From: Chaetomium olivaceum
Lineage: Eukaryota > Ascomycota > Sordariomycetes > Sordariales > Chaetomiaceae
Reading direction: 5' to 3'
Length of the DNA stretch: 64,000 nt
Assembly: GCA_039881045.1 (NCBI GenBank)
Contig: JAYWVB010000069.1
Span: 97,563 to 161,562, forward strand
Shown: piece by piece, positions 1 to 9,958 of the stretch
How positions within the stretch are numbered: the stretch's first letter is position 1
How the letters are laid out: each line of letters opens with the position of its first letter
Notes under the pieces: generated by a model
What the model was told of the DNA's origin: nothing
What the model saw: only the letters and a program-made list of their open reading frames with translations
Databases searched by the model: none
Made by a program: the position numbers and the translations under genes

Positions 1-700
1 TACCATATCTGAATAAATTCTTATTATTAAGCTATCCTATAGCTAATACTTCACTAAGCAATCTTTCCATAGAAGGTTTAGTAGATATAATGCAAAAAGA
101 AAGACAAGATATGTATACATTAGGAACTCGTAGAAGTATTTCAGTAGAATTAGAAATTAAAGAAGGAAATACATTTGTAGATTCTTGAGGTCATACTTTA
201 AATTTCGATTCTTTAACATCTTGTATTGAATATTTAAGAGAATTAGGTTTAACTATTAAAAGAGACACTTTAACTAAATATATAAAAGATGAAAAAGTAT
301 TTCAGAATTTCTTGTGTAAATACTCAGAGAATACTTTACCTGATAATTTTGAAGAAGTAGGATTAATTATTGATGAATATAAAAAGTTAAAAGTGAATAC
401 AGACTTAGATTCATTCAAAATTTATAAAAAAAATAAACCTATATTAGTAAAAGGGAAAATTTTTGAGAAATAATTTGAAAGTATTACTGATACAATTAAA
501 TACTTTGATACTCTAAACATCAAGCTAGATAGAAAATATTTAAACCTTCGTTTAAAAGATGGTAAAATTTATAAAGATTATTATTTTACTTATAAATAAC
601 TAGATAAATGTTCAAAACACTTTATCCTACTAATATATTATAACGCTAATAAGTTATCTAAAAATCATCATTTACATTAAATCAACGTAGAGGCAACTTG
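1..700 (+). mobile_element. 3' part of last cox2 intron
   Basis: The window opens inside an intron or insertion that ends just before the terminal cox2 exon at 701. It carries the end of a homing-endonuclease-like ORF. The last 100 bases do not show the P7 pair (TCAGAGACTA with GATATAGTCC) that marks most group I cores in this window, so the class is uncertain. The 3' junction at 700 is placed by the cox2 protein frame and a terminal G. Confidence 0.6.
3..599 (+). pseudogene. GIY-YIG-type homing endonuclease, C-terminal part
   Basis: An open frame entering from the left edge (codons from position 3, one UGA read as Trp) reaches TAA at 471-473 and continues open in the same frame to a second TAA at 597-599. 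The protein is a series of about 50-residue modules of the form 'hydrophobic - SLTSC - YLRELG - RDTLTKYI', like the C-terminal DNA-binding (NUMOD-type) repeats that follow GIY-YIG nuclease domains in fungal intron ORFs. The catalytic domain lies outside the window. The part after the first stop is another such module, so the TAA looks like a recent nonsense change or a base-calling error. Family assignment rests only on the repeats. Confidence 0.55.
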
Positions 701-799
701 CAATGTTCAGAAATTTGTGGGATACTTCATTCAAGTATGCCTATAGTTATCGAATCTGTTTCATTAGAAAAATTCCTTACATGACTAGAAGAACAATAG
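701..799 (+). CDS. cox2: cytochrome c oxidase subunit 2, terminal exon
   Basis: Thirty-two codons plus TAG give the canonical end of Cox2: QCSEICG with the Cys and His-containing segment that forms the Cu(A) site, then HSSMPIVIESVSLEKF and a short tail containing Trp (UGA)-Leu-Glu-Glu-Gln. Cox2 is the copper-binding electron-entry subunit of complex IV in the inner membrane. Only the last exon is in the window. The residues before QCSEICG (an NQRRGN stretch) do not match Cox2, which places the intron boundary at about 700. An alternative is that this is a spare cox2 3' end carried by a mobile endonuclease cassette. Confidence 0.85.
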
Positions 800-931
800 A
801 TTTATAGTCCATCCTTAATCGTTGTACAGACTCTTTTTAGAAAATATATATAGTCAGATGTGGATAGATCCACATGGTCATATGGTGTAACCATATATCG
901 CGTACTCTAGGGTAAGCTTTGTTTGGTTTTT

Positions 932-955
932 GTGCTACGAATACGAAGTAAGCAC
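932..955. repeat. GC palindrome (GTGC..GCAC family)
   Basis: Imperfect palindrome GTGCTACGA-ATACG-AAGTAAGCAC in AT-rich DNA. Relatives occur at 10194, 38230, 49865, 50068, 50766 and 57241. Confidence 0.6.
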
Positions 956-1005
956 ATATTTTGTTTGTTTAATATAACGAATATATGTATATGCTACATA
1001 TATGT

Positions 1006-1060
1006 AAGGGCAATAACCTTGTCCTTAAGGATTTTTTAAGATCTAATATAATAAAAATTT
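1006..1060 (+). promoter_or_regulatory. conserved leader element, copy 1
   Basis: A small stem (GGGCAA - TAACC - TTGTCC) followed by AAGGATTTTTTAAGATCTAA. The same arrangement lies directly in front of the atp6 start (62954-63017) and an orphan ORF (48931). No gene follows here. Role unknown; it may be a promoter, processing site or leftover of a duplicated atp6 leader. Confidence 0.4.
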
Positions 1061-1190
1061 GATTCTAGCATTACAAACAACTCAATATTTAAATTATTAT
1101 TATGTATTTCATTAAATTTTTATATAGTGTAGCTAGCGCAGCTAGCGCAGGGGATTAATAAAAATTTTTAATTTTTTTTTATTATCTATT

Positions 1191-1910
1191 TTACTGCGTA
1201 GCTACTAAATGATCAGGATTGTTTGATAAAGGAAAATACAAGACATCTTTCTTAAAACTAACTGGTTGATCTTTAAAATCCAAAATATTATCATAATTTA
1301 AATCTGATAATATTCTTTTAGGGCGAAGCGCGAAGCGCGAAGCGCGAAGCGCTGCGTAGCAAGCATTAAAAAAAAAAAAAAAAAGGACCAAATATAATTT
1401 GAATATAAATTAAGTTATCTTCCCAATATGATATCTTTCCATTAATATACCAACTCTTTTAACTATTAATGAATATAAATCAGACAAAGATTGTTCTACA
1501 TCTTTTGTATGAATAAAAAGAAACTGTTTACCAGCCATTTTATACAAATCGTCATCATGTCTAATTTTAATTAAAACGTAATAGCTTCTATCATAAAGCA
1601 ACATATTTTTAATACTATCTATAAAGTATTTTTCATAAACAAAATTTGCAGTATCAAAGGTAAAAAGTATTTTATCTCCTTTTACATTAACAATATGGTC
1701 GGGATTATTTTTTAACTTACCATAAAAAGAATGAAGGGAAGAAAAATTAACAAAAGTCTTTGAAAGATTCTTGTAATAAGTAAAGGAGAAATATCGAACT
1801 GACTTGTGATGGGCGATAATAGTGTGGAGTGGGGTATTTGTGTATCCCGCGGTATTGTTCGCGAGAATTGTATTTGTATTTGTGTTTGTGTTTTTCTGCT
1901 GCTGCTGCGT
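1191..1910 (-). pseudogene. linear-plasmid DNA-polymerase-like remnant
   Basis: Two reading frames lie head to tail on the - strand. One runs from about 1910 down to 1410 (about 165 residues, no ATG at its upstream end); its second half contains YYVLIKIRHDD, YKMAGKQFLFIH and a segment ending ERYHIGKIT. The second (1391-1191) contains KRILSDLNYDN and YFPLSNNPDHL. Spacing and motifs recall the region upstream of the catalytic domains in family B DNA polymerases of fungal mitochondrial linear plasmids. The second frame is interrupted near 1322-1360 by a GCGAAGC tandem insertion and ends early, and no polymerase catalytic motif is present. This is recognition from memory of the family, not an alignment. 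Confidence 0.35.
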
Positions 1911-1917
1911 ACTGCCA

Positions 1918-2065
1918 GGATGTATATTATAGGGATGATACCACTAAAGCGGGGCTGCGCTTAAGCTGCGTGCGGTCAGATAAAAAAAAAAAATAAAAAA
2001 TGAATATTACCTTGAGACTTTTTTTTAAAAATAATGAGTGAGATACGAGAAACGAAATTTTAGGT
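1918..2065 (+). pseudogene. truncated duplicate of nad4L leader and first codons
   Basis: The block matches the sequence just upstream of nad4L (2950-3112): both share GATACCACTAA, AAGCGGGGC, GCGGTCAGATAAA or its variant, then ATGAATATTACCTTGA followed by a T run. Here the copy starts at ATG 2000, departs from nad4L after about six codons through an insertion, and rejoins briefly at GAAATTTTAGG. It cannot make Nad4L. The two copies flank both tRNA-Arg genes. Confidence 0.6.
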
Positions 2066-2173
2066 CAAGGGGTAATGACGATTCTAGTATCTTATAAATT
2101 TAACTTTAAAAGGTTAGTTCATTCGTCGGAATGATTGGTTAATGAGGGGGGGGGGGGGATACAATCATCATAA

Positions 2174-2246
2174 AGCGCGTTAGCCTAATTGGTAAGGCAT
2201 AGTGCTACGGATACTCATATTATGAGTTCGAATCTCATACGTGCTT
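2174..2246 (+). tRNA. trnR: tRNA-Arg(ACG)
   Basis: Full cloverleaf: acceptor AGCGCGT with ACGTGCT, T8-A9, D-stem GCC/GGC, anticodon loop CTACGGA (anticodon ACG, stem of four pairs plus a T-C mismatch), T-arm ATGAG-TTCGAAT-CTCAT. Length 73 nt. A run of ten G lies just upstream. Confidence 0.85.
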
Positions 2247-2640
2247 ATTTTTATATGTAAGTACATGTGCTACTCTTAAAAAAAAAATTAATATAATAAT
2301 TATGTTTGTTGCTCCCTGTATTGATAATAATAGTAAAGTATTCTTTAGTATTTCTATTTATAAAGATTTATTCTAGGTATAATAAATCTAGTTAAGATTA
2401 CTATATTATATGATCATTATAATTCTGTTATTCTAATAAAGGGATATTTATACATTTTGTTTAGTTTTTAGTTCTAAAAACTAAGGATAATGTTATTATA
2501 AGTTATAGTCAAAAAAGAAATTTTATCTATAGTTTTCTGCTCCGCGCTCCGCACCAAACAAAAATTTTTTTTTAATATAGTAGTATAATACTTGACTATT
2601 AATTTAAGTAAATATTTTTTTTTGTCTTTGCTTAAATTAA
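2247..2640. other. intergenic, AT-rich
   Basis: No open frame or structured RNA recognised; low-complexity AT with one GCTCCGCGCTCCGC patch near 2540. Confidence 0.5.
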
Positions 2641-2713
2641 TTCTCATTAGCTCAATCGGTAGAGCAGAATACTTCTAATATTCTGGTTTTTAGTTCGAAT
2701 CTAAAATGAGAAT
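2641..2713 (+). tRNA. trnR: tRNA-Arg(UCU)
   Basis: Perfect 7-bp acceptor TTCTCAT/ATGAGAA, T8-A9, D-stem GCTC/GAGC, anticodon stem GAATA/TATTC with loop CTTCTAA (anticodon TCT, reading AGA/AGG), T-arm TTTAG-TTCGAAT-CTAAA. A second tRNA-Arg(UCU) lies at 19341. Confidence 0.9.
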
Positions 2714-3070
2714 TATTGTATAATAAAACACCTTTGTAAAGGTAAAAATAATAAAACGCAATAAACCGATAATTTCTGCATAACTTCGTAAGCTGCAATT
2801 AAGGCTAAATTCTAAATATTATATATAATTATAACCGTGCTGCTGCTTCCATACTTCTATGCTAAGCTTGCTTAGCTTGCTTAGCTAGCTAACCCAGTAG
2901 TATAGGAGTAGCTAGCAAGCAGGAAAAAAAAGGAAAAGGCGTACTGACGTACTGACAGGAGGTATAATATAGGGACGATACCACTAATAAAGCGGGGCAG
3001 GGGCTCATTCTTACGAAACTTAAGTGGAGCGTACGGTCAGATAAAATAATTTATATTTTAATAAATAAAA
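2714..3070. other. nad4L upstream region
   Basis: Contains a CTGCATAACTTCGTAAGCTG palindrome near 2775, GCTAGC/GCTTGC repeats at 2860-2920, and the nad4L leader (about 2950-3070), whose duplicate lies at 1918-2065. No gene. Confidence 0.5.
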
Positions 3071-6000
3071 ATGAATATTACCTTGATACTTTTTTTAATC
3101 GGAATTTTAGGTTTCGTATTAAATAGAAAAAATATTATATTAATGCTTATTTCGATAGAAATAATGCTATTATCTATAACATTCTTAATATTGTTAAGTT
3201 CACTTAATATGGACGATATAATTGGCCAAACTTATGCTATTTATAATAGTTGTAGCAGGTGCAGAATCTGCTATAGGTTTAGGTATTCTAGTAGCTTAAG
3301 CCCCCCGTGGGAGCGGCGGGGGGGCAGGCTTATAATTCTGCCAAACTCCGGGGAACTCCGATGCTCAGTATACTAAACTCCAGGGTATATCCCTATCTCA
3401 TCAATTTCTTATTTAGCACGTAAGGTTGATACATAATACTGTTTCATTTTCTTATTTTAGCTAGCCCAGGGGGCTCGCACGAAGGACCGACCTCTCTTTT
3501 TTTTTTAGAGAGGGGACATGACCGCTGTATACAATCCACGGTATAATTGGGTATTCTTCCAAGGTTTTTTTGAGAATGAATGAAAAGTTTCGGAGTGGCC
3601 AGACTAATCATCTGGGTATAGTAATAAGTACTGAGTGATGAAAAGAAAGGATAATCGCGGATCTAACCTCATTTTCTTTGATCTGGATTTCTTGATTTTT
3701 CTTTAGTTTTTACAAAAGTAAATACCGAAGAGAGATATATATAAATATAGAGATTGAACGCTATATTTAGTCTCAGAAATAGCTAACAAAGGAGATGGGA
3801 AAAGAGCAACGAGTAGACGGCAGTCCCCCACTAAACCTTTAAGGGTTTATAAATAGAGGGTTAAGGTGTACTCTAGCAGCCCGGAGACGGGTGGTAGTTT
3901 TCACCCTTCTTTTTTAAGTAAATGTACAGAAGGGGTAATCATCCTCAGTAGATGGTGAGTGAAAATGTCTAAAACCCCTAGGGTTTAGATAAAGTACGAG
4001 CGTAGATCTTGCAGACTTGAAGCTTGCATCATCCTTATGAAGGGAGGAAAGTAACTTTCCCAGTGTGTTACACTTGAGATCTTTTATTAGACTTATTCCT
4101 AATCGGAGTGAGTTTGAATGGTGGAAGATTCCTTGTATGAAGGAGCTTATTATCTGCAGCGTCTACCTTAGTAACTCTACCTTAAATGTATATAACCAGC
4201 TCTCCTAAGTAAGAGTCCGCAAAGTGGACTTTTATAAGGTAAAGGTTACGAAAACGTTCTATAGATTAAGTAAATTTTACTTCCAGTATTTTAGAAAAAA
4301 AAATGCAGTAGTCCCTTGTAATTTTATTAGATCAATATGACCTACTCACAATTCTTCTATCGCTCTTTTAAATAACTACGCTTATAAGGATAAATTTTCT
4401 CCTTCCGCTGGTATACAGGCGCGAAGCTATGCTATGGGGGGGGGGATTCGGCGTGAGATATTTATCGGATGCTAGCCATAAATTACCCAGTTTAGACCCT
4501 TGATTTATTACGGGACTTGTGGATGCTGAAGGTTGTTTTAGAATTAGTATAATTAAAGATACTCGTACTAAAACAGGTTGACAAGTAGTTTGTAATTTTC
4601 AAATCGACCTACATATAAGAGATTTAACCCTTTTACAGCAGATTCAAACTTATTTTGGGGGTTACGGAGGAATTTATACAAAAACGGGAGGAGTTGGGTA
4701 TATTTACAAAATTTCTTCATTATCGCATATTACTGAGGTTATAATTCCTCATTTCGATCTTTTTCCTTTAAAGTCTGATAAATTAGCCGATTTTATGCTC
4801 TTTAAACTAATTATTGCCAAAATCCAGCTTAAGGAACATTTAACTCTGGAAGGTGTAAAAGATATTGTAGCCATTAGAGCTTCAATATGTACATATTGGG
4901 CTATCAGATGAATTAAAGGCTAGCTTTCCTAATGTAACTCCTTACCCCAGATTTGTCAGAACCTCCGATCATCTTGTCCCTAATCCCAATTGAATGGCAG
5001 GGTTTGTGTCAGGAGAAGGGTGTTTCTATGTAGGTGTCAAAAAATCTCCTAATTATAAAACTGGTTATCAAGTGGTATTAGAGTTTAGCGTCAGTCAACA
5101 TAGTAGAGATGAACAGTTATTAATAGGTTTTATATCTTTCTTTGGTTGTGGAAAATTTAATTCTAATAACCGTTGGGTAACCTTTAGGGTCCATAAGTTT
5201 ATAGACGTTCAGTCGAAAATTATTCCTTTTTTTCAACAATATAAGATTGTTGGTTGTAAATTAGCGGATTTTCAGGACTTTATCCGAATAGCCGAGTTAG
5301 TAAAAGAGAAGGGTCACCTGAATGATAAAGGATTAGCTGAAATACAAAAGATAAAAGAAGGTATGAATAATGGTAGATATGAATAAACCTAAATTTTCCA
5401 TATCTATACTAAATAGCATGATATCTTGAGACTTTAAAACTTAGAGTTCACAAGGTTTCGAGCTAAATATTGTAAACTTTAGGTCCACCCTCTGGGTAGA
5501 TGTGGGTGGGACATCTTAATAAATAAATATTTACAAGGGTGCGCAAGCTACTACTCGGTTTTTTTCTATAGATTAATTCATTCTCTTAATAAAAATCCAA
5601 AATTAAATTCTTCTTCTTCACATTTTAATTTATTCCCTTTATCTAGTAACATAATTCAACGAAGGAATTATTCTACTGCCCTCCGGCCGAGAGGATAGAA
5701 AAATAACCCTAAATCCTTTATTTGTAACCGGGTTCTCAGATGCTGAAAGTTATTTTGTTGTAACTATATTAAAAAACCCTAGGTATAAAATAGGATGAAA
5801 TGTACAAGCTAGATTTCAAATAAAATTACATGAAAAAGACAGAGCTTTATTATTATTAATTCAAAATTATTTTAAGGGTATAGGATACATATCCAAAATA
5901 AACAATAAGTCTACAGTTGAGTTTAGAGTCAGCGATATAACTAGTTTAAAGAATATAATCTTACCACATTTTGATAAATATCCTTTATTAACTAATAAAT

Positions 6001-6951
6001 ATCCAGACTTTTTTATATTTAAACAAATTGTATTACTAATGTCAGAGAATAAACATACTAATTTGGAAGGATTAAAAGAAATTTTAGAGCAAAGGGCATC
6101 TCTTAATTGAGGTTTACCCAAAAGTTTAAAAGAATCTTTCCCTTCAATAGTAGGAGTTAAAAGAATAATTGTTGATAACAATATGTTAAACAATATATGT
6201 TCCGAATGAATAGCAGGATTCCACAACCCCCTAAAGGGGGGGGGGGGTTTGAATCTAATTTTTATATAACTATCTCTGGTAATAAAGTATGATTACGTTT
6301 TTCTGTAGCTCAAGATTCAAGAGATTTATTGTTATTAAATAATCTAGTTAGAATTTTTAATTGTGGTTATGTAGCTCAATATAAAAACCGAGAAGTATGC
6401 GAGTTTATAGTAACAAAGATTGATGATATAATTGTACATATTATACCTTTTTTTGAAAAATATCAAATTAAAGGTACTAAATATAATGATTATCTTAAAT
6501 TTAAAGAAGCTGCCGTTCTTATTAAAAATAAAGAACATTTTACTGAAAAGGGTTTGAATAAAATAATAGATTTAAAAAAATCTATGAATAAAAAAGATTA
6601 ATTTTGCTTACATAGAGAATATACTCTTGATCAATAAAGGCAAAGTAAACCTTTGTCTAGTCTTATATAAGGCGAAACTCTCAAATTGCGGGGAAATCTT
6701 AAAACCAAGTCTACCAAGTTAATATAGCAATATAATTAATGGAACAGGTAATGACTCGTTGTAAGGTAAAAACGCCTTGGATATATAGAATATCCGCAGC
6801 CAAGTACCTGATAAAGGTATGCAGTTCATCGACTAAATGAGTGAGTTGGTTTTTCATTAAAATATTAATGATTAGCTTAAGATACAGTCAGGCCCGGTAT
6901 GAGAATATTGGGGTTAACCGAAGAGGAAGTATAGCAATAGAATATAAATAA
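3071..6951 (+). CDS. nad4L: NADH dehydrogenase subunit 4L (interrupted)
   Basis: Nad4L is a small three-helix membrane subunit of complex I. Exon 1 (3071-3297) gives MNITLILFLIGILGFVLNRK, IEIMLLSITFLI and DDIIGQTYAI, then a frame change, then VVAGAESAIGLGILVA; the conserved buried Glu is in GAES. The frame change is at 3238-3247 (loss of a TA, or one extra T, in a TATA run). The final exon (about 6914-6951) encodes RRGSIAIEYK and its TAA shares its last A with the nad5 ATG. Joining 3297 to 6914 gives VAFNRRGSIAIEYK, one residue shorter than usual. The intervening 3.6 kb holds two group I cores, so a mini-exon may be hidden there. Confidence 0.75.
4429..5386 (+). pseudogene. LAGLIDADG homing endonuclease, frame-shifted
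   Basis: Double-motif LAGLIDADG protein. The first motif is WFITGLVDAEGCF (near 4495), the second [14 protein letters not shown] (near 4995). In between run the usual HLTLEGVKDI and IIPHFDLFPLKSDKLADF signatures of the I-OnuI-like branch. The frame changes by one base near 4893, between the two domains, so the halves lie in different frames (open from about 4429, and 4994-5386). Ten consecutive G at 4436-4445 sit at the start. It follows core 1 of the nad4L intron, as in nad4 and cox1 intron 5. Confidence 0.75.
5690..6601 (+). pseudogene. LAGLIDADG homing endonuclease with insertion in motif 2
   Basis: The first motif reads [12 protein letters not shown] (near 5735). The second should read IAGFTDGES, but the bases encoding TDG are replaced by a C-run/G-run hairpin (about 6220-6247, twelve G), which shifts the frame and removes the second catalytic acidic residue; the protein resumes as ESNFYI and ends MNKKD at 6601. 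A GC-rich insertion near 5680 (CTCCGGCCGAGAG) also shifts the likely leader RRNYST. Ancestrally a normal double-motif nuclease; now very probably inactive. Confidence 0.7.
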
Positions 6952-9234
6952 TGTATTTAAGTTTAATAATCTTACCATTATTAGGAAGTATAGTGTCTGG
7001 CTTTTTTGGTAGAAAAGTCGGAGTGAATGGTGCACAATTAATTACATCTTCAGGTGTAATAATTACTACAATGTTATCAATATTATGTTTTATTGAAGTA
7101 GGTTTAAATAATATTCCTGTTACAATAAATTTATTTAGATGAATAGATAGTGAATGATTCAATATCATTTGAGGTTTTCAATATGATAGTTTAACAGTAT
7201 CAATGTTAATACCAGTATTGATAATTAGTTCTTTAGTTCACATATACTCAATAAGTTATATGAGTAGTGATCCTCATAATCCTAGATTTTTTAGCTATTT
7301 AAGTTTATTTACTTTTATGATGATAATACTTGTAACAGCCAATAATTATTTATTAATGTTTGTAGGGTGAGAAGGTGTAGGAGTTTGCTCATATTTATTA
7401 GTAAGTTTTTGATTTACCAGAATAGCGGCTAATCAAAGTTCTATTTCAGCCTTCTTAGCTAATAGAGTAGGGGATTGTTTCTTAACTATAGGTATGTTTG
7501 CTATATTATGATGTTTAGGTAATTTAGATTACGCTACAGTATTCTCATTAGCCCCTTATATTAATAGTAACGTAGTTATTATTACAGGTATATGTTTATT
7601 AATAGGTGCAATGGCTAAAAGTTCCCAAGTTGGTCTTCATATTTGATTACCTATGGCAATGGAAGGTCCTACTCCCGTTTCAGCATTAATACACGCAGCT
7701 ACTATGGTAACCGCTGGTGTATATTTATTAATGCGTAGTTCACCCCTAATTGAGTATAGTAGTACTGTATTACTATTATGCTTATGGTTGGGAGCAATAA
7801 CAACCGTTTTTAGCTCTCTCATCGGTTTATTTCAGCAAGATATTAAAAAAAATAGCGTATTCTACTATGAGTCAACTTGGAATGATGGTTGTAGGAATCG
7901 GATTATCTTCTTATAACATAGCTCTATTCCATTTAATAAATCATGCTTTTTATAAAGCATTATTGTTTTTAGGTGCGGGTAGTGTTATTCATGCTGTAGC
8001 TGATAATCAAGACTTGCGTAAATATGGAGGATTAATAAATTATTTACCCTTAACATATTCAGTTATGCTTATAGCAAGTCTAAGTTTAGTTGCTTTCCCT
8101 TTCATGACAGGTTTTTACAGTAAAGATTTTATTCTAGAATCTGCTTATGGACAATTTAATTTTTCTGGGGCTGCCGGATATATAATAGCTACTATTGGTG
8201 CAGTATTTACAACTTTATATTCTGTTAAAGTTTTATATTTAACTTTTTTAGCTAACCCCAATGGTACTAGGGCTTATTATAGACTTGCTATTGATAACTT
8301 GTTTAGTAACCCTCAAAATTATAAACCTGCTCATGAAGGTGACTTTTTCTTAACTTCACCTTTAGTAATATTGGCTTTATTTTCTATATTCTTTGGTTTC
8401 ATTACTAAAGATATCTTTATAGGTATGGGTTCTAACTTATTTGTAGATAATAGTTTATTTATTCATCCTATACATGAAATAATGATAGATACAGAATTTG
8501 GCGTACCTGCCCTATTTAAATTATTACCTTTCATATTTACAATATCTTTTAGTGTAATAGCCTTAACTTTATCTGAGTTATTGTCTGAATTAGTTCTTAA
8601 TTTTAAATTATCTAGATTAGGTTATAATATTTTTGGTTTTTTTAATCAAAGATTTTTAATTGAATTTTTTTATAATAAATATATTACAAATTTAATTCTT
8701 AATTTAGGTGGACAAATTACGAAGGTTCTGGATAAAGGTAGTATAGAATTATTTGGGCCTTTTGGCTTAGAAAAAGGTTTAGTAAGATTAAGTAAAAATA
8801 TATCATCTTTAAGTACAAGTCTTGTAACATCTTATGCACTCTATATTTTAATGAGTTTTGTATTATATTTATTATATTCTCAAGGACAATTTGATTTACC
8901 GTTAATTTTTGTAATCATACTCCTGTTAATAGCTGGTAATGATGAAAATAACGCAGAAACTTCGCCTATAACTTCGCCTAGAATGCGAAGCACAAATTAT
9001 TATGATAATAAACTAAAAAAAAATCCTCAAATATATATTTATAATAATAAAATGATGTTTTCTACATCTACTCCTTTTTTTAGTCCTGAGAATTCCGGGG
9101 AGAATCCTGAACCAAATTCAAACCCCGATGGTAATAACCCCGATGGTAATAACCCCAATGGTAATAACCCCAATGATGAAGAGGCTGAAAAAAAAGGATA
9201 TATTTGGAAAAATTGCATGAGAGAAAACAAGTAG
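6951..9234 (+). CDS. nad5: NADH dehydrogenase subunit 5 with C-terminal extension
   Basis: Nad5 is the large antiporter-like proton-pumping subunit of complex I. The ATG overlaps the nad4L stop. Landmarks are GWEGVGVCSYLLV, the lysine-bearing AMAKSSQVGLHIWLP, MEGPTPVSALIHAATMVTAG and, after a frame change, YSTMSQLGMMVVGIGLSSYN and NHAFYKALLFLGAG. The frame change lies in an eight-A run at 7848-7855 in front of the IAYSTMSQ segment. There is no intron. The conserved protein ends near 8940; the frame continues about 97 residues with a tail that is polar, rich in Asn, Pro and Gly (tandem NPDGNNPDGNNPNGNNPN at 9121-9174), and ends MRENK. The tail is unlike Nad5 of most fungi. Confidence 0.9.
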
Positions 9235-9788
9235 GAGAGGATTATAAAAGACTTAATGAGGAAGATAGCCGTGCAGAAGATGAGGCATCAGATATGGATG
9301 GGTATTACTCCGAAGGCGATGGGGAGGAGTATTATATAACCGATGAGATGAGGAAAGCTAAGCAGGCGTTAATAGATAAAACCTTAGAGTTCAAGGCAAA
9401 GGATTATGAGGTCCAAAAAGCCAAAGAAGATTATACAAATAAGACTGGAAAAAAGCTTACTGAACCGGAAAGAGATGAAGGGTGACCAGTGTGAGAAGGT
9501 CAGAAAGAAGACTGAGAGGAATATCAAAATAAGAAGAATGAGATTGAGCGTGGACCATTAGCCGAATCTAATGATGAGAATAACGACGGTGAGGACGGTA
9601 ATGATAGCGGCGGTAGTGACGGCAGTGCCGGTGGTAGTGGAGATGGTACTGGTAGTGGTAGCTCTAGTAATAATTCTTCAACTTCAAATAGAGTAATACG
9701 TTTATCTCCTCTTGAAGAAATTGAAAAGGAAGATGAGTTTTACCCTGAAATTGAAGAGGAAAATGAAGAGATTTTTACCCTTCATTAG
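9204..9788 (+). CDS. hypothetical acidic, Gly/Ser-rich protein
   Basis: Read with UGA as Trp, the frame from ATG 9204 (overlapping the nad5 tail in another frame) is open for about 194 residues. It is highly charged: an N-terminal Glu/Asp/Lys-rich, likely helical segment with YYITDEMRKAKQALIDKT, a WPVWEG segment with four Trp, a low-complexity Asp/Gly/Ser stretch (about 9590-9670), and an acidic end. No family recognised. The switch from the nad5 frame to this one could occur in an eight-A run at 9188-9195, so nad5 extension and this ORF may once have been, or may really be, one reading frame. Confidence 0.45.
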
Positions 9789-9835
9789 GATGATGAGCTT
9801 TGAGAGGTGTTAGGGATACATGCAGGGGGCAGTTA

Positions 9836-9958
9836 ATGCTTCCCGGACCCGGATATGGACCTCAGTCTAATAGAGATGATATTAAAAGCTTTATCGGATT
9901 TCTTCTTATAATTATCGCATTTTTCTTTTGCTTTTTCCTTATTAGCCTATTTATGTAA
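9836..9958 (+). CDS. small membrane ORF
   Basis: Forty codons from ATG 9836 to TAA 9958: MLPGPGYGPQSNRDD followed by a hydrophobic segment rich in Ile, Phe and Leu of about 22 residues, ending LISLFM. The same frame is open upstream to about 9775 when UGA is Trp, overlapping the end of the acidic ORF, so it may be the C-terminal membrane anchor of that protein displaced by one base in the T run near 9771. Function unknown. Confidence 0.35.
   Translation: MLPGPGYGPQSNRDDIKSFIGFLLIIIAFFFCFFLISLFM

Larger units (their letters stand above)
800..1190. other. intergenic, AT-rich with small repeats
   Basis: No gene seen. It contains a palindromic GTGCTACGA..AGTAAGCAC element at 932-955, a copy of the conserved leader element at 1006-1060, and a short GCTAGC repeat at about 1132-1151. 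Confidence 0.5.
3298..6913 (+). mobile_element. nad4L composite group I intron region
   Basis: Two distinct group I cores are present. Core 1 (about 3560-3890) has GGATAATCGCGGATCTAA, AGAGCAACGAGTAGACGG and AAGGTGTACTCT. Core 2 (about 6685-6900) has AAATTGCGGGGAAA, CCGCAGCCAAG, GTTCATCGACTAAA and AAGATACAGTC. Each is associated with a LAGLIDADG ORF (core 1 precedes its ORF, core 2 follows its ORF). Either two introns separated by an undetected mini-exon, or a twintron. A GC-rich stem-loop at about 3297-3331 follows the 5' junction. Confidence 0.65.

Noticed and set aside
9039..9230. Minus-strand ORF with LGLLPLGLLPSGLLPS repeats
   Set aside because: Shadow of the nad5 tail repeats.
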